A stretch of 64,000 bases of DNA from Zea mays (GCF_902167145.1 NC_050104.1:103241849-103305848); one strand, 5' to 3'; shown: positions 24,201 to 37,441, numbered from the stretch's first letter. Notes: generated from the letters alone by a model not told the origin. Translations and numbers: made by a program.

Positions 24201-25562
24201 GAGAAGTCCAAAGGACTGCGGGGAATTTGGAGACTTGGCAAAATTGGGATGTATATCGTGGGATGCATCATATTGGATCAAGTCTATTGCCAGTTAGGTT
24301 AGTGAATACTTTGTACCCAAATTTCCCACCCATGACTAAGGTAACTAGATTTATAGTATTTCCTTTTTAGATATGTGTATCTATTTTCTTGTATCTAGTT
24401 TTACCTTACATGCCTAGTTTTACATGTGATATTTGCTTTTGATATTAATTGCATGCATACTAGGTCAATCATATGGTAGGAATGCTCGCTTTTAATTCAT
24501 ATACTTAAGAAAACCTACATGGTTTAAAATGTTTAGTTAAGCATGGCACATAGCTTATTCAACATTCCTAAGAAAATGATACATCAATTGGTATTTTCAT
24601 ATGACATACTACAATCAATATACTACAAGTGGTATAATACTTCAATTAGTATCATTTAACTTATATGTGCCAAAGCTCGGATAATAGATAATTTGCCCCT
24701 CTTGATATCAAAATCAAAGTGCATGTCTCCAACAAGTATTCAAAACTTGTATGCACACTTTCAGGGGGAGGTTACTCTATAATCTAAGTCTTTGAGACTA
24801 ATGCTTGTTTTTAAGTCTATTATATGCAGTAGTCTCATTGAAGGAAAATGGAGTCCCCAGAGAAAGACAATAAGCTTCCACTTCAAATCTACAAGTAGTT
24901 TCATGTCTCACATGTCTACATTTGGTATCTTTTACATGTCTTCTCCAGTTTTTTATTAGACTACATTTCATATTTTATACTTCCCATGTTGCTATAAATG
25001 CATATGTTGTCAAAATATATCTGTTACCTTTGCATAGGGGAGTTAGTCTAATCAAATCATGTCTTGTACCTCTATTTCTCTTATGCTTTTTCCTAAGTAG
25101 AGGATCTCTGTCAGGGAGAGTATTTCTTTGTCTCTAAAGGGGGAGAAGATTCTTTCTAACGGAGAACACTCATTTAGGGGGAATAGTCTTTTAGTGCTTC
25201 AATTGATAAATCTTTTAATAGGGCAAGTATTATTTTCTTCCTACATGCTTTTAATGTCTTCCTTTTCAGTGGTTGATGCCAAAGGGGAGAAGTGTTAGGG
25301 ACCAAAGCAATGAAAATTGTATCAAACACCAAACACCACCAAATTAAAAAAAATTAATCTTTGATCCTTCAAGTGGTTTGGTTCTTTGGTCTAAAATAGG
25401 AAGTGAGTGAATTATGGAGTTAGGGGGAGGCTTAAGTCCATAATCTCACTTTAAGGAGACACTCATGCATCCTAGCAAGTAGAATGCATATTTTCATTCA
25501 AATGTTTGTTATATTTGCTTGCTTTGGTTGTGTTGTCATCAATCACCCAAAAAGGGGGAGAT
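24201..25562 (+). other. 3' untranslated region with repeated polypurine tracts
   Basis: No coding sequence. Purine tracts with GGGGGAG appear near 24763, 25137, 25175 and 25423, and the terminal AAAAAGGGGGAGA abuts the 3' LTR. The absence of pol between gag and this region is the striking feature. Confidence 0.7.
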
Positions 25563-26881
25563 TGTAAGGAAAATGGACCCCGGGCCATTTGGCTCTAAAG
25601 GTTTTGGTGTTTGATGATCAACTTAACCTGTGGACTAATGTGTTTGCTAGTATCTATGTTTGTAGTTCACAGGATGTGAAAGTAACTTGGGCTAAGACGT
25701 TGAGGAAAGCAATACCTCAAAACAAGACATTATGAAGATCACAAGTAAGATCAAACAATATCAAGCAAAGCCGAATAAACGAAGAAATGTGTTGTCACTG
25801 GCGGACTGTCCGGTGCACCAGGGAACAGTAGCCCAACGGCTAGTTCCTGATGGTAGTGTGGAGGAGGGCTCGGACTGTCCGTTGCCACACCGGACTGTCC
25901 AGTGCAAAGGCTGACAGCGCCAACGGTCAACTGACAGATCCAACGGCTAGTGGCGCACCGGATAGGGCATCGAACTGTCTCGTGCCCACCACCAGTCTGT
26001 CTGGTGTGCCGCAGAGAGCTGTAACTTTCCTCCAACGCTATAATTGAGTTGGGTCCTATATATACTTTACCCAACCGACTATTTCAAGGTGTGGGAGCCC
26101 AAGAAACATACCAAGGCATATTATAGACATTTCCAAGTGCTCATACACCCAAGTGCTTAATAGAATCACTCGGTGATTAGCGTAGGTGCTTTGCGAAGTG
26201 CTTAGATTAGTTAGACTGCTTTAGCTCTTGCTCTAGGTAAACCCTAGTTAGTTGAGTGAGTTTAGAAAAACCACACAACCCCTCGGCTCTTACATGAGAT
26301 GTTGTAATTCTAACGAGTGGGATGAGAGTCTTGCAAGACCGTGACAACTGAGTTTGTGGCAAGGCCGCCACCGTGTACCGAAGGGAACGAGGCCCGCGGT
26401 GTTTCGGCCGGAAGCTCGATAGTGGAGACGGCGGAGAGCGTCCGAGAGGAGCCGGAAGCGGAGCACCAATTGAGTGTGGAGAAGGCCTGTGGCTCTCTAC
26501 GGATTTACTCGACCGTGGTGCTTGGCCCTCGCGTGGGCTACCCTTTGCGTAGGGGCACCAACGAGGATTAGTCAGGACCTTGTGTGGTTCCAGATACCTC
26601 GGTAAAAATACCGGTGTCATCCACGAGAGTTTACATCTCTACCTTGCTCTTTACCTTCCGCATTTATATTAAGTATTTAAGTTTCAATCTTGTCTATCTA
26701 GTTAGATTATCTAGATCGAAACTTAGCCTTTGTGGTAGAGATAGCTACACAAAACCTAGTTTGCACATTCTAGATTGTTTATTTGCATAGGTTTTGCTCT
26801 AGGGATTTATTTGTGGCCTAGTTTAGAGAAAGTATTTAGAAGTCCTAATTCACCCCCTCTTAGGCGTGACCGTCTCCTACA
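25563..26881 (+). repeat. 3' LTR of the pol-less copia element
   Basis: Starts TGTAAGGAAAATGGACC and ends GTCTCCTACA. TATATATA at about 26057-26064. It differs from the 5' LTR at many more positions than the Sirevirus pairs do, including small indels, so this insertion is older. Confidence 0.88.
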
Positions 26882-26886
26882 TAGGT

Positions 26887-27022
26887 ACTAATTAGTGTTT
26901 TGGTAATTAATGACATTTACATGTGGACTAATGGGTTCTTGGAGAAAATAAGAATGTAGGTTGGTCCATTGACAAGTGAGCTACATAAAGTCTTGGAGGA
27001 CAATGATATGGATTATGGAATA
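26887..27022 (+). repeat. piece of the old 3' LTR
   Basis: This 136-bp stretch continues the LTR begun at 21141. It is flanked by the TAGGT duplication on the left and the GAATA duplication (27018-27022) of the solo LTR on the right. Confidence 0.6.
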
Positions 27023-27960
27023 TGATAGTCACCTAAAGGACGGGTGAATAGGTGACACTTGAAAATTACAACTTAAAAACAAACTTGTTTTAAATTAGTT
27101 GTTAGCACAAAAATATAGATCAAATTGGAGTGAGAGAGACGAGAAGTTCTTTCGCTTGATTGCTCTTTTAGATGTGGAATTAACTTAGAGCAATATCACA
27201 AATCAAATTAAGAACTTAGAATAAGAGAGGAAGAATAAATCGCAAAGCAAAGAGAGCACACAAGACACGATGATTTTACCGTGTTTCGTCTAAGCCACAA
27301 ATGCTTGCCTACATCCATGTTGTGGTGCCCCAAAGGATGAGGGTCGCAACCAAACCTTCTCAAGTGATACAATGATCAACTTGAGGCCAAGGTTCTTCCT
27401 TATTAATATCTCCTCGCAAGGATCTCCACAGATCAGAGTCTCTTACTGCCATACATAGTTTGATGAGAGTTACAACTCCAAAGCACAACAAGAGAGAGGA
27501 GTAGAACACACATAAGAGCAAAATACAGCAACACAACACAAGAGAATAGATCTCACAAGAACACACACACTAGAATGACTAGCATACCTCAAAACGGTGC
27601 TCGGATCTCTTTAGAATGGAATCGGGGTGTTGCACAGGAGTATGAGAATGATTAGTATCTCTTGATGTGCTTGGTATCAAGTGGAGGTAAAAAAGGGATC
27701 AATTTATAGCCCCAAGACTCCATAACTGTTGAACTTTCCTCCAAAAAACTACTGAAAATTTGCTTTCGGGTGGCGCACCAAACTTGGAACAGTAATAGGT
27801 CCTCTGGGATCTTGACTAGCACCTTCCTAACATGGGTGGAACCGAACCAGACTGATCTGGTACACCACCAAACCGCCCTCCATGCCAACTAGTCGTTGGT
27901 CGCCAGTTGAAGTCCGAAGTAGTCATTACCCAAGAGGTCTGGTGCACCAACGGACCATGG

Positions 27961-29217
27961 TGAAAGGGAAATGTGCCCTTGGGCCATTTCTAAGTATTTT
28001 GGTGATTGAGTGCAAACACAAGTGCTTAAATGTGAATTTATGCCCATGGATGAACAAAGTGCAAATCAAGAGTAAAGGTATGTTTCTAAGCCTTAGTACA
28101 TTTGTTTTGTATACTAATATACTTGTCTAAGTGTTAGAAACAGAAAGAAGAAGAGGAGAAAAGAGGTGAAAAAGGCGTGGCTGTGTACAGCCAAGACTCA
28201 GCTCAGTCTGGCACACCGGACTGTCCGGTGGTGCACCGGACAGTGTCCGGTGCGCCAGGCTGACTCGGCGTGAAGTGGCCACTCTCGGGAATTCGCCGAC
28301 GGCGTACGACTATAATTCACCGGACTGTCCGGTGTGCACCGGACTATCCGGTGAGCCAACGGACGGCCGGGCCAACGGTCGGCCGCGTGATCTGCGCGGG
28401 ACACGTGGCTGAGCCAACGGTCGGAAGGGGGCACCGGACTGTCCGGTGTGCACCGGACATGTCCGGTGCACCAACGGCTCCCAGATCTGCAACGGTCGGC
28501 TGCACCGTTTAAGGAAAGAAATCGGGCACCGGACAGTGTCCGGTGTGCACCGGACTGTCAGGTGCACCCGACGACAGAAGGCAAGATTGGCCTTCCAGAT
28601 TTGCTCTCAACGGCTCCTAGCTGCCTTGGGGCTATAAAAGGGACCCCTAGGCGCATGGAGGAGAAGACCAAGCAACCTTAGAGCATTCTTGATCATCCAC
28701 ACTCAGTCTTTGCGCATTCGTTTGTCATTCCCAGTGATTCGAGCTCCGTTCTAGTGAGAACTCTGAGATAGCCTTTTGAGCTCGATTCTTGGTCGTGTGT
28801 GCGAATTTTGCTGTGGATTTGTGTGTGTTGCTTCCCTCCCTTACTCCGTATTTCTTTGTGAATCTCAAGTGTAAGGGCGAGAGACTCCAAGTTGTGGAGA
28901 TTCCTCGCAAACGGGATACTGAAAGGCAAAGCAAAACACCGTGGTATTCAAGCTGGTCTTTGGACCGCTTGAGAGGGGTTGATTGCAACCCTCGTCCGTT
29001 GGGACGCCACAACGTGGAGTAGGCAAGCGTTGGTCTTGGCCGAACCACAGGATAAACCACTGTGTCATCTCTGTGTTTGATCTCTTGTGGTATTGTGTTT
29101 TGTTGAGACTCCTCTCTAGCCACTTGGCAATTATTGTGCTAACACTTAACAAGTTTTTGTGGCTATAAGTTTAAGTTTTACAGGATCACCTATTCACCCC
29201 CCCTCTAGGTGCTCTCA
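27961..29217 (+). repeat. 5' LTR of Sirevirus copy 2
   Basis: Starts TGAAAGGGAAATGTGCCC and ends GGTGCTCTCA. Palindromes of the CCGGACTGTCCGGTG type lie at about 28215-28565 and the TATAAAAG box begins at 28633. The PBS TTGGTATCAGAGCC follows at 29219-29232. Confidence 0.93.
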
Positions 29218-29266
29218 ATTGGTATCAGAGCCATTCTCTTCAAGAAGGGACTAATCGCCCGAAGAG

Positions 29267-31647
29267 ATGGATCCTAAGGGAAAGGGGATGGTGGTCGACA
29301 ACAACGAGAAGGAGTCTATCTTCAACGAGCCGAAGAATGACAAGTCTACCGACTTGGGCTCAAGCCACAAGCGCAAAGATGGGAAGAAGAAGAAGACAAG
29401 GCGCATCAAGGAGATCGTCTACTACGACAGCGACGAATCCTCTTCTTCCCAAAAGGACGATGACAACGACTACAGGAAGACGGTCAATTCGAACTTTTCA
29501 TTTGATTATTCTCGTATTCCACATAGTTCGAATTCGCATTTGCTTTCCATTCCTCTTGGCAAACCTCCACACTTTGATGGGGAGGACTACGGATTTTGGA
29601 GTCACAAAATGCGTAGTCATTTATTCTCTCTCCATCCAAGCATATGGGAGATTGTAGAGAATGGAATGAAATTTGATAGCTCGGATAGCCCTATGTTTAT
29701 TAATGAACAGATTCATAAAAATGCACAAGCCACTACTGTGTTGCTAGCCTCTTTGTGCAGGGACGAGTACAACAAGGTGAGCGGCTTGGACAATGCCAAG
29801 CAGATATGGGACACCCTCAAGATTTATCACGAGGGGAACGACATCACCATGCTCACTAAAATGGAGTTGGTGGAGGGCGAACTTGGAAGGTTTGCGATGA
29901 TAAGGGGCGAGGAGCCAACCCAAACATACAACCGGCTCAAGACCCTTATCAACAAAATAAGGAGCTATGGAAGCACGCGATGGACGGACCATGACGTCGT
30001 CCGACTATTACTAAGGTCCTTTACCATTCTTGATCCTCATTTGGTGAATAATATTCGTGAGAATCCCAGGTACACCAAAATGTCGCCCGAAGAAGTCCTA
30101 GGAAAATTCGTCAGCGGGCGAATGATGATTAAGGAAGCAAGGTACGTGGACGACGCCTTGAATGGACCGATCAACGAGCCGCAACCTCTTGCTCTCAAAG
30201 CAACAAGAAGCAAGGAGGCGCTACCTAGCAAGGTGGCACAAATTGAGGCGGCCGGATTTAATGATGAAGAGATGGCTCTCATCATCAAACGCTTCAAGTC
30301 GGTGCTAAAGGGTCACAAGGGGCAGCCAAGCAAGACCAAGACAAAGGGGAAGCGCTCATGCTTCAAATGCGGTAAGATTGGTCATTTTATTGCTAACTGT
30401 CCCGAGAATGAAAGTGACCAGGAACACGGGAGCAAGAGGGAAAAGAAGAAAAATTACAAGAAGGCCAAGGGCGAGGCACATCTAGGAAAGGAGTGGGACT
30501 CGGATTGCTCCTCCTCCGACTCTGACAATGAAGGACTCGCCGCCACCGCCTTCAACAAGTCATCCCTCTTCCCAAACGAGCGTCACACATGCCTCATGGC
30601 AAAGGAGAAGAAGGTATGTACTCGAGATGGTACTACTTATGATTCCTCTAGTGATGATGAATCTAGTGATGAGGAAATAGACTACTCTAGCTTGTTCAAG
30701 GGATTGGATAGAAATAAAATTGATAAAATCAATGAATTGATTGATGCATTGAATGAGAAGGATAAACTCTTAGAGAAACAAGAAGATTTATTGTATGAAG
30801 AGCATGATAAATTTGTAGAAGCTCAAAGATCTCATGCTCTAGAAGTTAAAAGAAATGAAATGCTTTCTTGTGAATTATCTTCTTGCCATGAGACAATTTC
30901 TAAATTAAGGAGCATTAATGATGATATGAATGCTAAGTTAGAGATTGCTAATAAATCCAATTCTTGTGTAGAACATGTTGCAATTTGTACTAGGTGTAAA
31001 GATTTTGACATTAATGCTTGTAGTAAACATCTAGTTTCAATTTCCAAATTAAAAGATGAATTGGCTAGTCTTAATGCCCAACTTAAGACTAGCAAAAGTG
31101 ATTTTGATAAGCTAAAATTTGCAAGGGATGCCTACACGATTGGTAGACACCCCTCAATTAAGGATGGACTTGGCTTCAAGGGAGAAGCCAAGAACTTGAC
31201 AAGCCATAAGGCTCCCATCTCCGCCAAGGAGAAAGGGAAGGCCCCTATGGCTAGTAGTGTGCAAAAGAACCATGCCTTTATGTACCATGATAGGAGACAA
31301 TCTAGAAATGCTTATAGGAGTTGTAATGCATATGATGCTTTTGATTCTCATGACATGTTTGCGTCTAGTTCCTCTTATGTGCATGATAGAAATGTTGGTA
31401 GGAGAAATGTTGTTCATAATATGCCTAGAGAAATGTTGTTAATGTTCCTAGGAAAGTTAATGAACCTTCTACAATATATCATGCTTTAAATGCTTCCTTT
31501 ACTATTTGTAGAAAGGATAGGAAGATAGTTGCTAGGAAATTAGGGGCAAAATGCAAGGGTGATAAAGCTTGCATTTGGGTCCCTAAGGAAATTGTGACTA
31601 ACCTTGTAGGACCCAACAAGAGTTGGGTACCTAAGACCCAAGCCTAA
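29267..31647 (+). pseudogene. gag: Gag of Sirevirus copy 2, frameshifted near the C-terminus
   Basis: The frame from ATG 29267 is open to 31489 (740 residues). It is collinear with copy 1 Gag: charged N-terminus, UBN2-like region, zinc knuckle starting at residue 365 (CFKCGKIGHFIANC), then acidic and coiled-coil segments. At about 31427-31430 one base is missing relative to copy 1, so the last residues are out of register and end at an early stop; the ancestral tail continues in another frame to TAA 31645-31647. Most of Gag including the knuckle is unaffected, so partial function cannot be excluded. Confidence 0.88.
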
Positions 31648-31654
31648 ATTTGCC

Positions 31655-34600
31655 TTGCAGGTTTATGCATCTGGGGGCTCAAGCTGGATTATCGACAGCG
31701 GATGCACAAACCATATGACGGGGGAGAAGAAGATGTTCACCTCCTACGTCAAGAATAAGGATTCCCGAGATTCAATAATATTCGGTGATGGGAACCAAGG
31801 CAAGGTAAAAGGGTTAGGTAAAATTGCAATATCAAATGAGCACTCTATTTCGAATGTGTTTTTAGTTGAGTCTCTGAGATATAATTTACTATCTGTTAGT
31901 CAATTATGCAATATGGGATATAACTGTTTATTCACAAACATAGATGTGTCTGTCTTTAGAAGAAGTGATGGTTCACTAGCTTTTAAGGGTGTATTAGACG
32001 GCAAGCTTTACTTAGTCGATTTTGCAAAAGAAGAGGCCGGTCTAGATGCATGCTTAATTGCTAAGACTAGCATGGGCTGGCTGTGGCATCGCCGCTTAGC
32101 ACATGTGGGGATGAAGAACCTTCACAAGCTTCTAAAGGGAGAACACGTGATAGGATTAACTAATGTGCAATTCGAAAAAGATAGACCTTGTGCAGCTTGT
32201 CAGGTAGGTAAACACGTGGGAGGAACACATCACAGCAAGAATGTGATGACCACATCAAGACCCTTGGAGCTGCTACATATGGATCTCTTCGGACCCGTCA
32301 CCTATCTAAGCATAGGAGGATGTAAGTATGGTCTAGTTATTGTTGATGACTTTTCCCACTTCACTTGGGTGTTCTTTTTGCAGGATAAGTCTGAAACCCA
32401 AGGGACCCTCAAGCGCTTCCTAAGGAGAGCACAAAATGAGTTTGAGCTCAAAGTGAAGAAGATAAGAAGCGACAACGGGTCCGAGTTCAAGAACCTTCAA
32501 GTGGAGGAGTTCCTTGAGGAGGAAGGGATCAAGCACGAGTTCTCCGCTCCCTACACACCACAACAAAATGGTGTGGTAGAGAGGAAGAACAGGACACTCA
32601 TTAATATGGCGAGGACGATGCTAGGAGAATTCAAGACTCCCGAGTGCTTTTGGTCGGAAGCCGTGAACACGGCTTGCCACGCCATCAACAGGGTCTACCT
32701 TCATCGCCTCCTCAGGAAGACTTCATATGAGCTACTAACCGGTAACAAACCCAATGTATCTTACTTTCGTGTATTTGGGAGCAAGTGCTACATTCTAGTG
32801 AAGAAGGGTAGAAATTCTAAGTTTGCTCCCAAAGCTGTAGAAGGGTTTTTGTTAGGTTATGACTCAAATACAAAGGCGTATAGAGTCTTCAACAAATCAT
32901 CGGGTTTGGTTGAAGTCTCTAGCGACGTTGTATTTGATGAGACTAATGGCTCTCCGAGAGAGCAAGTTGTTGATCGTGATGATATAGATGAAGAAGATGT
33001 TCCGACGGCCGCTATACGAACCATGGCGATTGGAGAAGTGCGGCCACAGGAACAAGATGAACGAGTTCAACCTTCTTCCTCAACTATGGTGCATCCCCCA
33101 ACTCAAGACGATGAACAGGTTCATCAACAGGAGGCGTGTGATCAAGGGGGAGCACAAAATGATCATGTGATGGAGGAAGAAGCGGAACCTGCACCTCCAA
33201 CCCAAGTTCGAGCGATGATTCAAAGGGATCATCCCGTCGACCAAATTCTGGGTGACATTAGCAAGGGAGTAACTACTCGGTCTCGATTAGTTAATTTTTG
33301 TGAACATTACTCCTTTGTCTCTTCTATTGAGCCTTTCAGGGTAGAAGAGGCCTTGCTAGATCCGGACTGGGTGTTGGCCATGCAAGAAGAGCTCAACAAC
33401 TTCAAGAGGAATGAAGTTTGGACGCTGGTGCCTCGTCCTAAGCAAAATGTTGTGGGAACCAAGTGGGTGTTCCGCAACAAACAAGATGAGCACGGAGTGG
33501 TGACAAGGAACAAGGCTCGACTTGTGGCAAAAGGTTATGCCCAAGTCGCAGGTTTGGACTTTGAGGAGACTTTTGCTCCCGTAGCTAGGCTAGAGTCCAT
33601 TTGTATCTTGCTAGCATATGCCGCTCACCATTCTTTCAGGTTGTTCCAAATGGATGTGAAGAGCGCTTTCCTCAACGGGCCAATAAAGGAGGAGGTGTAC
33701 GTGGAGCAACCCCCTGGCTTCGAGGATGAACGGTACCCCGACCACGTGTGTAAGCTCTCTAAGGCGCTCTATGGACTTAAGCAAGCCCCAAGAGCATGGT
33801 ATGAATGCCTTAGAGATTTCTTAATTACTAATGCTTTCAAGGTTGGGAAAGTCGATCCAACTCTTTTCACTAAGACATGTGATGGTGATTTGTTTGTATG
33901 CCAAATTTATGTCGATGACATAATATTTGGTTCTACTAATAAAAAGTCTTGTGAAGAGTTTAGCAGGGTGATGACGCAGAAATTCGAGATGTCAATGATG
34001 GGCGAGTTGAACTACTTCCTTGGGTTCCAAGTGAAGCAACTCAAGGACGGCACCTTCATCTCTCAAACGAAGTACACGCAAGACCTGCTGAAGCGGTTTG
34101 GGATGAAGGACACCAAGCCCGCAAAGACTCCGATGGGGACTGACGGACACACTGATCTCAACAAAGGAGGTAAGTCCGTTGATCAAAAGGCATACCGGTC
34201 AATGATAGGGTCATTACTTTACTTATGTGCTAGTAGACCGGATATTATGCTTAGTGTATGCATGTGTGCTAGATTTCAATCCGATCCTAAGGAGTGTCAC
34301 TTAGTGGCAGTAAAGCGAATCCTTAGATATTTAGCTGCTACGCCTTGCTTCGGGCTCTGGTATCCAAAGGGGTCTACCTTTGACTTGATTGGATATTCAG
34401 ATTCCGATTATGCTGGATGTAAGGTCGATAGGAAGCGTACATCGGGGACGTGCCAATTCTTAGGAAGGTCCCTGGTGTCATGGAACTCTAAGAAACAAAC
34501 CTCCGTTGCCCTATCCACCGCTGAGGCCGAGTACGTTGCCGCAGGACAGTGTTGCGCGCAACTACTTTGGATGAGGCAAACCCTCAGGGACTTTGGCTAC

Positions 34601-34861
34601 AATCTGAGCAAAGTCCCACTCCTATGTGATAATGAGAGTGCTATCCGCATGGCGGAAAATCCTGTTGAGCACAGCCGCACAAAGCACATAGACATCCGGC
34701 ATCACTTTTTGAGAGACCACCAGCAAAAGGGAGATATCGAAGTGTTTCATGTTAGCACCGAGAACCAGCTAGCCGATATCTTTACCAAGCCTCTAGATGA
34801 GAAGACCTTTTGCAGGCTGCGTAGTGAGCTAAATGTCTTAGATTCGCGGAACTTGGATTGA
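31655..34861 (+). CDS. pol: Pol polyprotein of Sirevirus copy 2 (fully open)
   Basis: A 1068-residue open frame without an ATG at its beginning; the equivalent frame in copy 1 overlaps the end of gag in +1. Aspartic protease signature DSG at residues 14-16. HHCC zinc domain at about 145-185. Integrase acidic residues fit D210, D273 and E309 (35 residues between the last two). Integrase C-terminal part to about 400, then an acidic linker. Copia RT has YVDD at 752-755. RNase H lies at about 920-1060 ([16 protein letters not shown]). All catalytic motifs I can see are kept, so this polyprotein could be active in trans even though its own gag is frameshifted. Confidence 0.92.
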   Translation: MQVYASGGSSWIIDSGCTNHMTGEKKMFTSYVKNKDSRDSIIFGDGNQGKVKGLGKIAISNEHSISNVFLVESLRYNLLSVSQLCNMGYNCLFTNIDVSVFRRSDGSLAFKGVLDGKLYLVDFAKEEAGLDACLIAKTSMGWLWHRRLAHVGMKNLHKLLKGEHVIGLTNVQFEKDRPCAACQVGKHVGGTHHSKNVMTTSRPLELLHMDLFGPVTYLSIGGCKYGLVIVDDFSHFTWVFFLQDKSETQGTLKRFLRRAQNEFELKVKKIRSDNGSEFKNLQVEEFLEEEGIKHEFSAPYTPQQNGVVERKNRTLINMARTMLGEFKTPECFWSEAVNTACHAINRVYLHRLLRKTSYELLTGNKPNVSYFRVFGSKCYILVKKGRNSKFAPKAVEGFLLGYDSNTKAYRVFNKSSGLVEVSSDVVFDETNGSPREQVVDRDDIDEEDVPTAAIRTMAIGEVRPQEQDERVQPSSSTMVHPPTQDDEQVHQQEACDQGGAQNDHVMEEEAEPAPPTQVRAMIQRDHPVDQILGDISKGVTTRSRLVNFCEHYSFVSSIEPFRVEEALLDPDWVLAMQEELNNFKRNEVWTLVPRPKQNVVGTKWVFRNKQDEHGVVTRNKARLVAKGYAQVAGLDFEETFAPVARLESICILLAYAAHHSFRLFQMDVKSAFLNGPIKEEVYVEQPPGFEDERYPDHVCKLSKALYGLKQAPRAWYECLRDFLITNAFKVGKVDPTLFTKTCDGDLFVCQIYVDDIIFGSTNKKSCEEFSRVMTQKFEMSMMGELNYFLGFQVKQLKDGTFISQTKYTQDLLKRFGMKDTKPAKTPMGTDGHTDLNKGGKSVDQKAYRSMIGSLLYLCASRPDIMLSVCMCARFQSDPKECHLVAVKRILRYLAATPCFGLWYPKGSTFDLIGYSDSDYAGCKVDRKRTSGTCQFLGRSLVSWNSKKQTSVALSTAEAEYVAAGQCCAQLLWMRQTLRDFGYNLSKVPLLCDNESAIRMAENPVEHSRTKHIDIRHHFLRDHQQKGDIEVFHVSTENQLADIFTKPLDEKTFCRLRSELNVLDSRNLD

Positions 34862-35648
34862 ATTGTAGCATACATGTGGTTATGCCTTTGATCATGTTCA
34901 TTCTGCATTTTGTTGCTTATTGTGGTGCTCAAGTTGTACAAACATTCCCTGGACCTCACAAGTCCTTGTGTAAGTGATGCACATATTTAGGGGGAGTTGT
35001 GTTACAACTTGACCCTTTGAGACTAACAATATGCTTGAGTTTGCTTGATTTAGTCTCGAAGGAGAATTGAAAGGGAAAAGGTGGACTTGGACCATGAAAG
35101 ACTTCCACTGCACTCCGATGAGAGGGTAACTTATTCCAAGTTCATCTCATGAACTCTTATTGCCTTTGTATTCTTATTGAAGATTTCGGTGCGGCAATGG
35201 GGTTCTTGGGCCAAGATTAATCCCGTTTTGGTGCTTGATGCCAAAGGGGGAGAAAATAAAGGCCAAAGCAATAAATGGATCAGCTACCACTTGAGAGATT
35301 TGAAAATAGTAGAGTAGAACTTTTGGTTTGTCAAAACTCTTTCATTGTCTCTTTTGTCAAAAGTTGGCTTCTTGTGGGGAGAAGTGATGATTATGGGAAA
35401 CAGGGGGAGTTTTTGAAATCTTTGATCGATCTCTTTTGGGATGACTCTCTTTATGCTTCAACATGTGTGTTTGACTTAGAGATAGAGATTTGAGTCTGAT
35501 TTGCAAAAACAAATCAAGTGGTGGCAAAGGATGATCCATATATGCCAAAATTGAATCAAAATAAATTTGAATTTTTATTTGAAGTGATATTGCACTTGCT
35601 CTAGCTGCTTTATGTTGTGTTGGCATAAATCACCAAAAAGGGGGAGAT
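34862..35648 (+). promoter_or_regulatory. 3' untranslated region and polypurine tracts of copy 2
   Basis: Non-coding. TTTAGGGGGAG near 34988, AAAGGGGGAG near 35245 and CAGGGGGAG near 35402 precede the terminal purine run 35635-35647, which abuts the 3' LTR. Confidence 0.8.
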
Positions 35649-36883
35649 TGAAAGGGAAATGTGCCCTTGGGCCATTTCTAAGTATTTTGGTGATTGAGTG
35701 CAAACACAAGTGCTTAAATGTGAATTTATGCCCATGGATGAACAAAGTGCAAATCAAGAGTAAAGGTATGTTTCTAAGCCTTAGTACATTTGTTTTGTAT
35801 ACTAATATACTTGTCTAAGTGTTAGAAACAGAAAGAAGAAGAGGAGAAAAGAGGTGAAAAAGGTGTGGCTGTGTACAGCCAAGACTCAGCTCAGTCTGGC
35901 ACACCGGACTGTCCGGTGGTGCACCGGACAGTGTCCGGTGCGCCAGGCTGACTCGGCGTGAAGTGGCCGCTCTCGGGAATTCGCCGACGGCGTACGACTA
36001 TAATTCATCGGACTGTCCGGTGTGCACCAGACTGTCCGGTGAGCCAACAGACGGCCGGGCCAACGGTCGGCCGCGTGATCTGCGCGGGACACGTGGCTGA
36101 GCCAACGGTCGGAAGGGGGCACCGGACTGTCCGGTGTGCACCGGACATGTCCGGTGCACCAACGGCTCCCAGATCTGCAACGGTCGGCTGCGCCGTTTAA
36201 GGAAAGAAATCGGGCACCGGACTGTCCGGTGCACCCGACGACAGAAGGCAAGATTGGCCTTCCAGATTTGCTCTCAACGGCTCCTAGCTGCCTTGGGGCT
36301 ATAAAAGGGACCCCTAGGCGCATGGAGGAGAAGACCAAGCAACCCTAGAGCATTCTTGATCATCCACACTCAGTCTTTGCGCATTCGTTTGTCATTCCCA
36401 GTGATTCGAGCTCCGTTCTAGTGAGAACTCTGAGATAGCCTTTTGAGCTCGATTCTTGGTCGTGTGTGCGAATTTTGCTGTGGATTTGTGTGTGTTGCTT
36501 CCCTCCCTTACTCCGTATTTCTTTGTGAATCTCAAGTGTAAGGGCGAGAGACTCCAAGTTGTGGAGATTCCTCGCAAACGGGATACTGAAAGGCAAAGCA
36601 AAACACCGTGGTATTCAAGCTGGTCTTTGGACCGCTTGAGAGGGGTTGATTGCAACCCTCGTCCGTTGGGACGCCACAACGTGGAGTAGGCAAGCGTTGG
36701 TCTTGGCCGAACCACGGGATAAACCACTGTGTCATCTCTGTGTTTGATCTCTTGTGGTATTGTGTTTTGTTGAGACTCCTCTCTAGCCACTTGGCAATTA
36801 TTGTGCTAACACTTAACAAGTTTTTGTGGCTATAAGTTTAAGTTTTACAGGATCACCTATTCACCCCCCTCTAGGTGCTCTCA
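35649..36883 (+). repeat. 3' LTR of Sirevirus copy 2
   Basis: Matches the 5' LTR except for about ten substitutions and a 21-bp deletion near 36215-36230, where two neighbouring palindromes of the 5' LTR are merged into one. The TATA box starts at 36300. Confidence 0.92.
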
Positions 36884-37441
36884 CATGGTCAATTGACTTT
36901 TAACCATTTTCATGTAGTTTAGCAGTTCCGCACGAGGGGGTCCAATGCACCATACCTAGGGTCTGATGCCCTAGACAAAAGAAAGTCTTCGGAGGGGCTC
37001 CCTAGATAGACAGTCTAGTGCACCATTGGACCTGTCCGGTGAGCCCTAGATTAGCCCAAACTTTGCTCTTTTCAGCAAATCTTCTCCACTTAACATTGGC
37101 TGGTCTTGGGAGCTATTATATGACTTAGACAAACATATTTGGAGTATGTTTGACATGCCTAAGTCATAGGTTCATACCTTTATCTCATCACCCTTTTATA
37201 TTTCATGTTTCAACTCAAATACAAGTCCAAAAGCACTTTTCACTCACTATTTTTACCCTTCTTCATGATATTGTATTTTCTTGCCTCGTTTTAGCTCATT
37301 TGGACTTGGAATCTTCAAATTGCACTTGAGTGAACCAATGCTCATATACTTAGCAAACCAATTAGTCCAAGATGTTGTGTTGGGCATTCAATCACCAAAA
37401 CTTACAGAAATGGCTTAATTGTTCATTTCCCTTTCAGAATA

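Larger units (their letters stand above)
21155..26881 (+). mobile_element. pol-less Sirevirus-like copia element
   Basis: Bounded by two LTRs (1306 and 1319 bp) and a perfect TAGGT duplication (21150-21154 and 26882-26886). The interior is only about 3.1 kb: PBS, a damaged gag, repeated GGGGGAG purine tracts and no protease, integrase, RT or RNase H. It is therefore a non-autonomous derivative or an internally deleted copy. The LTR family recurs at 53865 and 63523. Confidence 0.88.
27961..36883 (+). mobile_element. Sirevirus-type Ty1/copia retrotransposon, copy 2 (Opie/Ji-like)
   Basis: An 8.9-kb complete element with a perfect CATGG duplication (27956-27960 and 36884-36888), same family as copy 1. 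LTRs are 1257 and 1235 bp. They differ by about ten substitutions, mostly C/T or G/A transitions, plus a 21-bp deletion in the 3' LTR and one C of a C run, so it is young but older than copy 1. Pol is fully open; gag has a frameshift near its end. It sits inside a solo LTR that sits inside another LTR. Confidence 0.93.
27023..37436 (-). repeat. solo LTR (copia type, minus orientation) split by Sirevirus copy 2
   Basis: Read on the minus strand it starts at 37436 with TGAAAGGGAAATGAAC, like Sirevirus LTR starts, and ends at 27023 with a CACCTATTCACC..TAGGTGACTATCA-type LTR end. Perfect GAATA duplications flank it (27018-27022 and 37437-37441), showing insertion followed by LTR-LTR recombination that left one LTR. 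After removing copy 2 it is about 1.49 kb. The parts are 27023-27960 and 36889-37436. Open frames in it are not genes. Confidence 0.82.
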
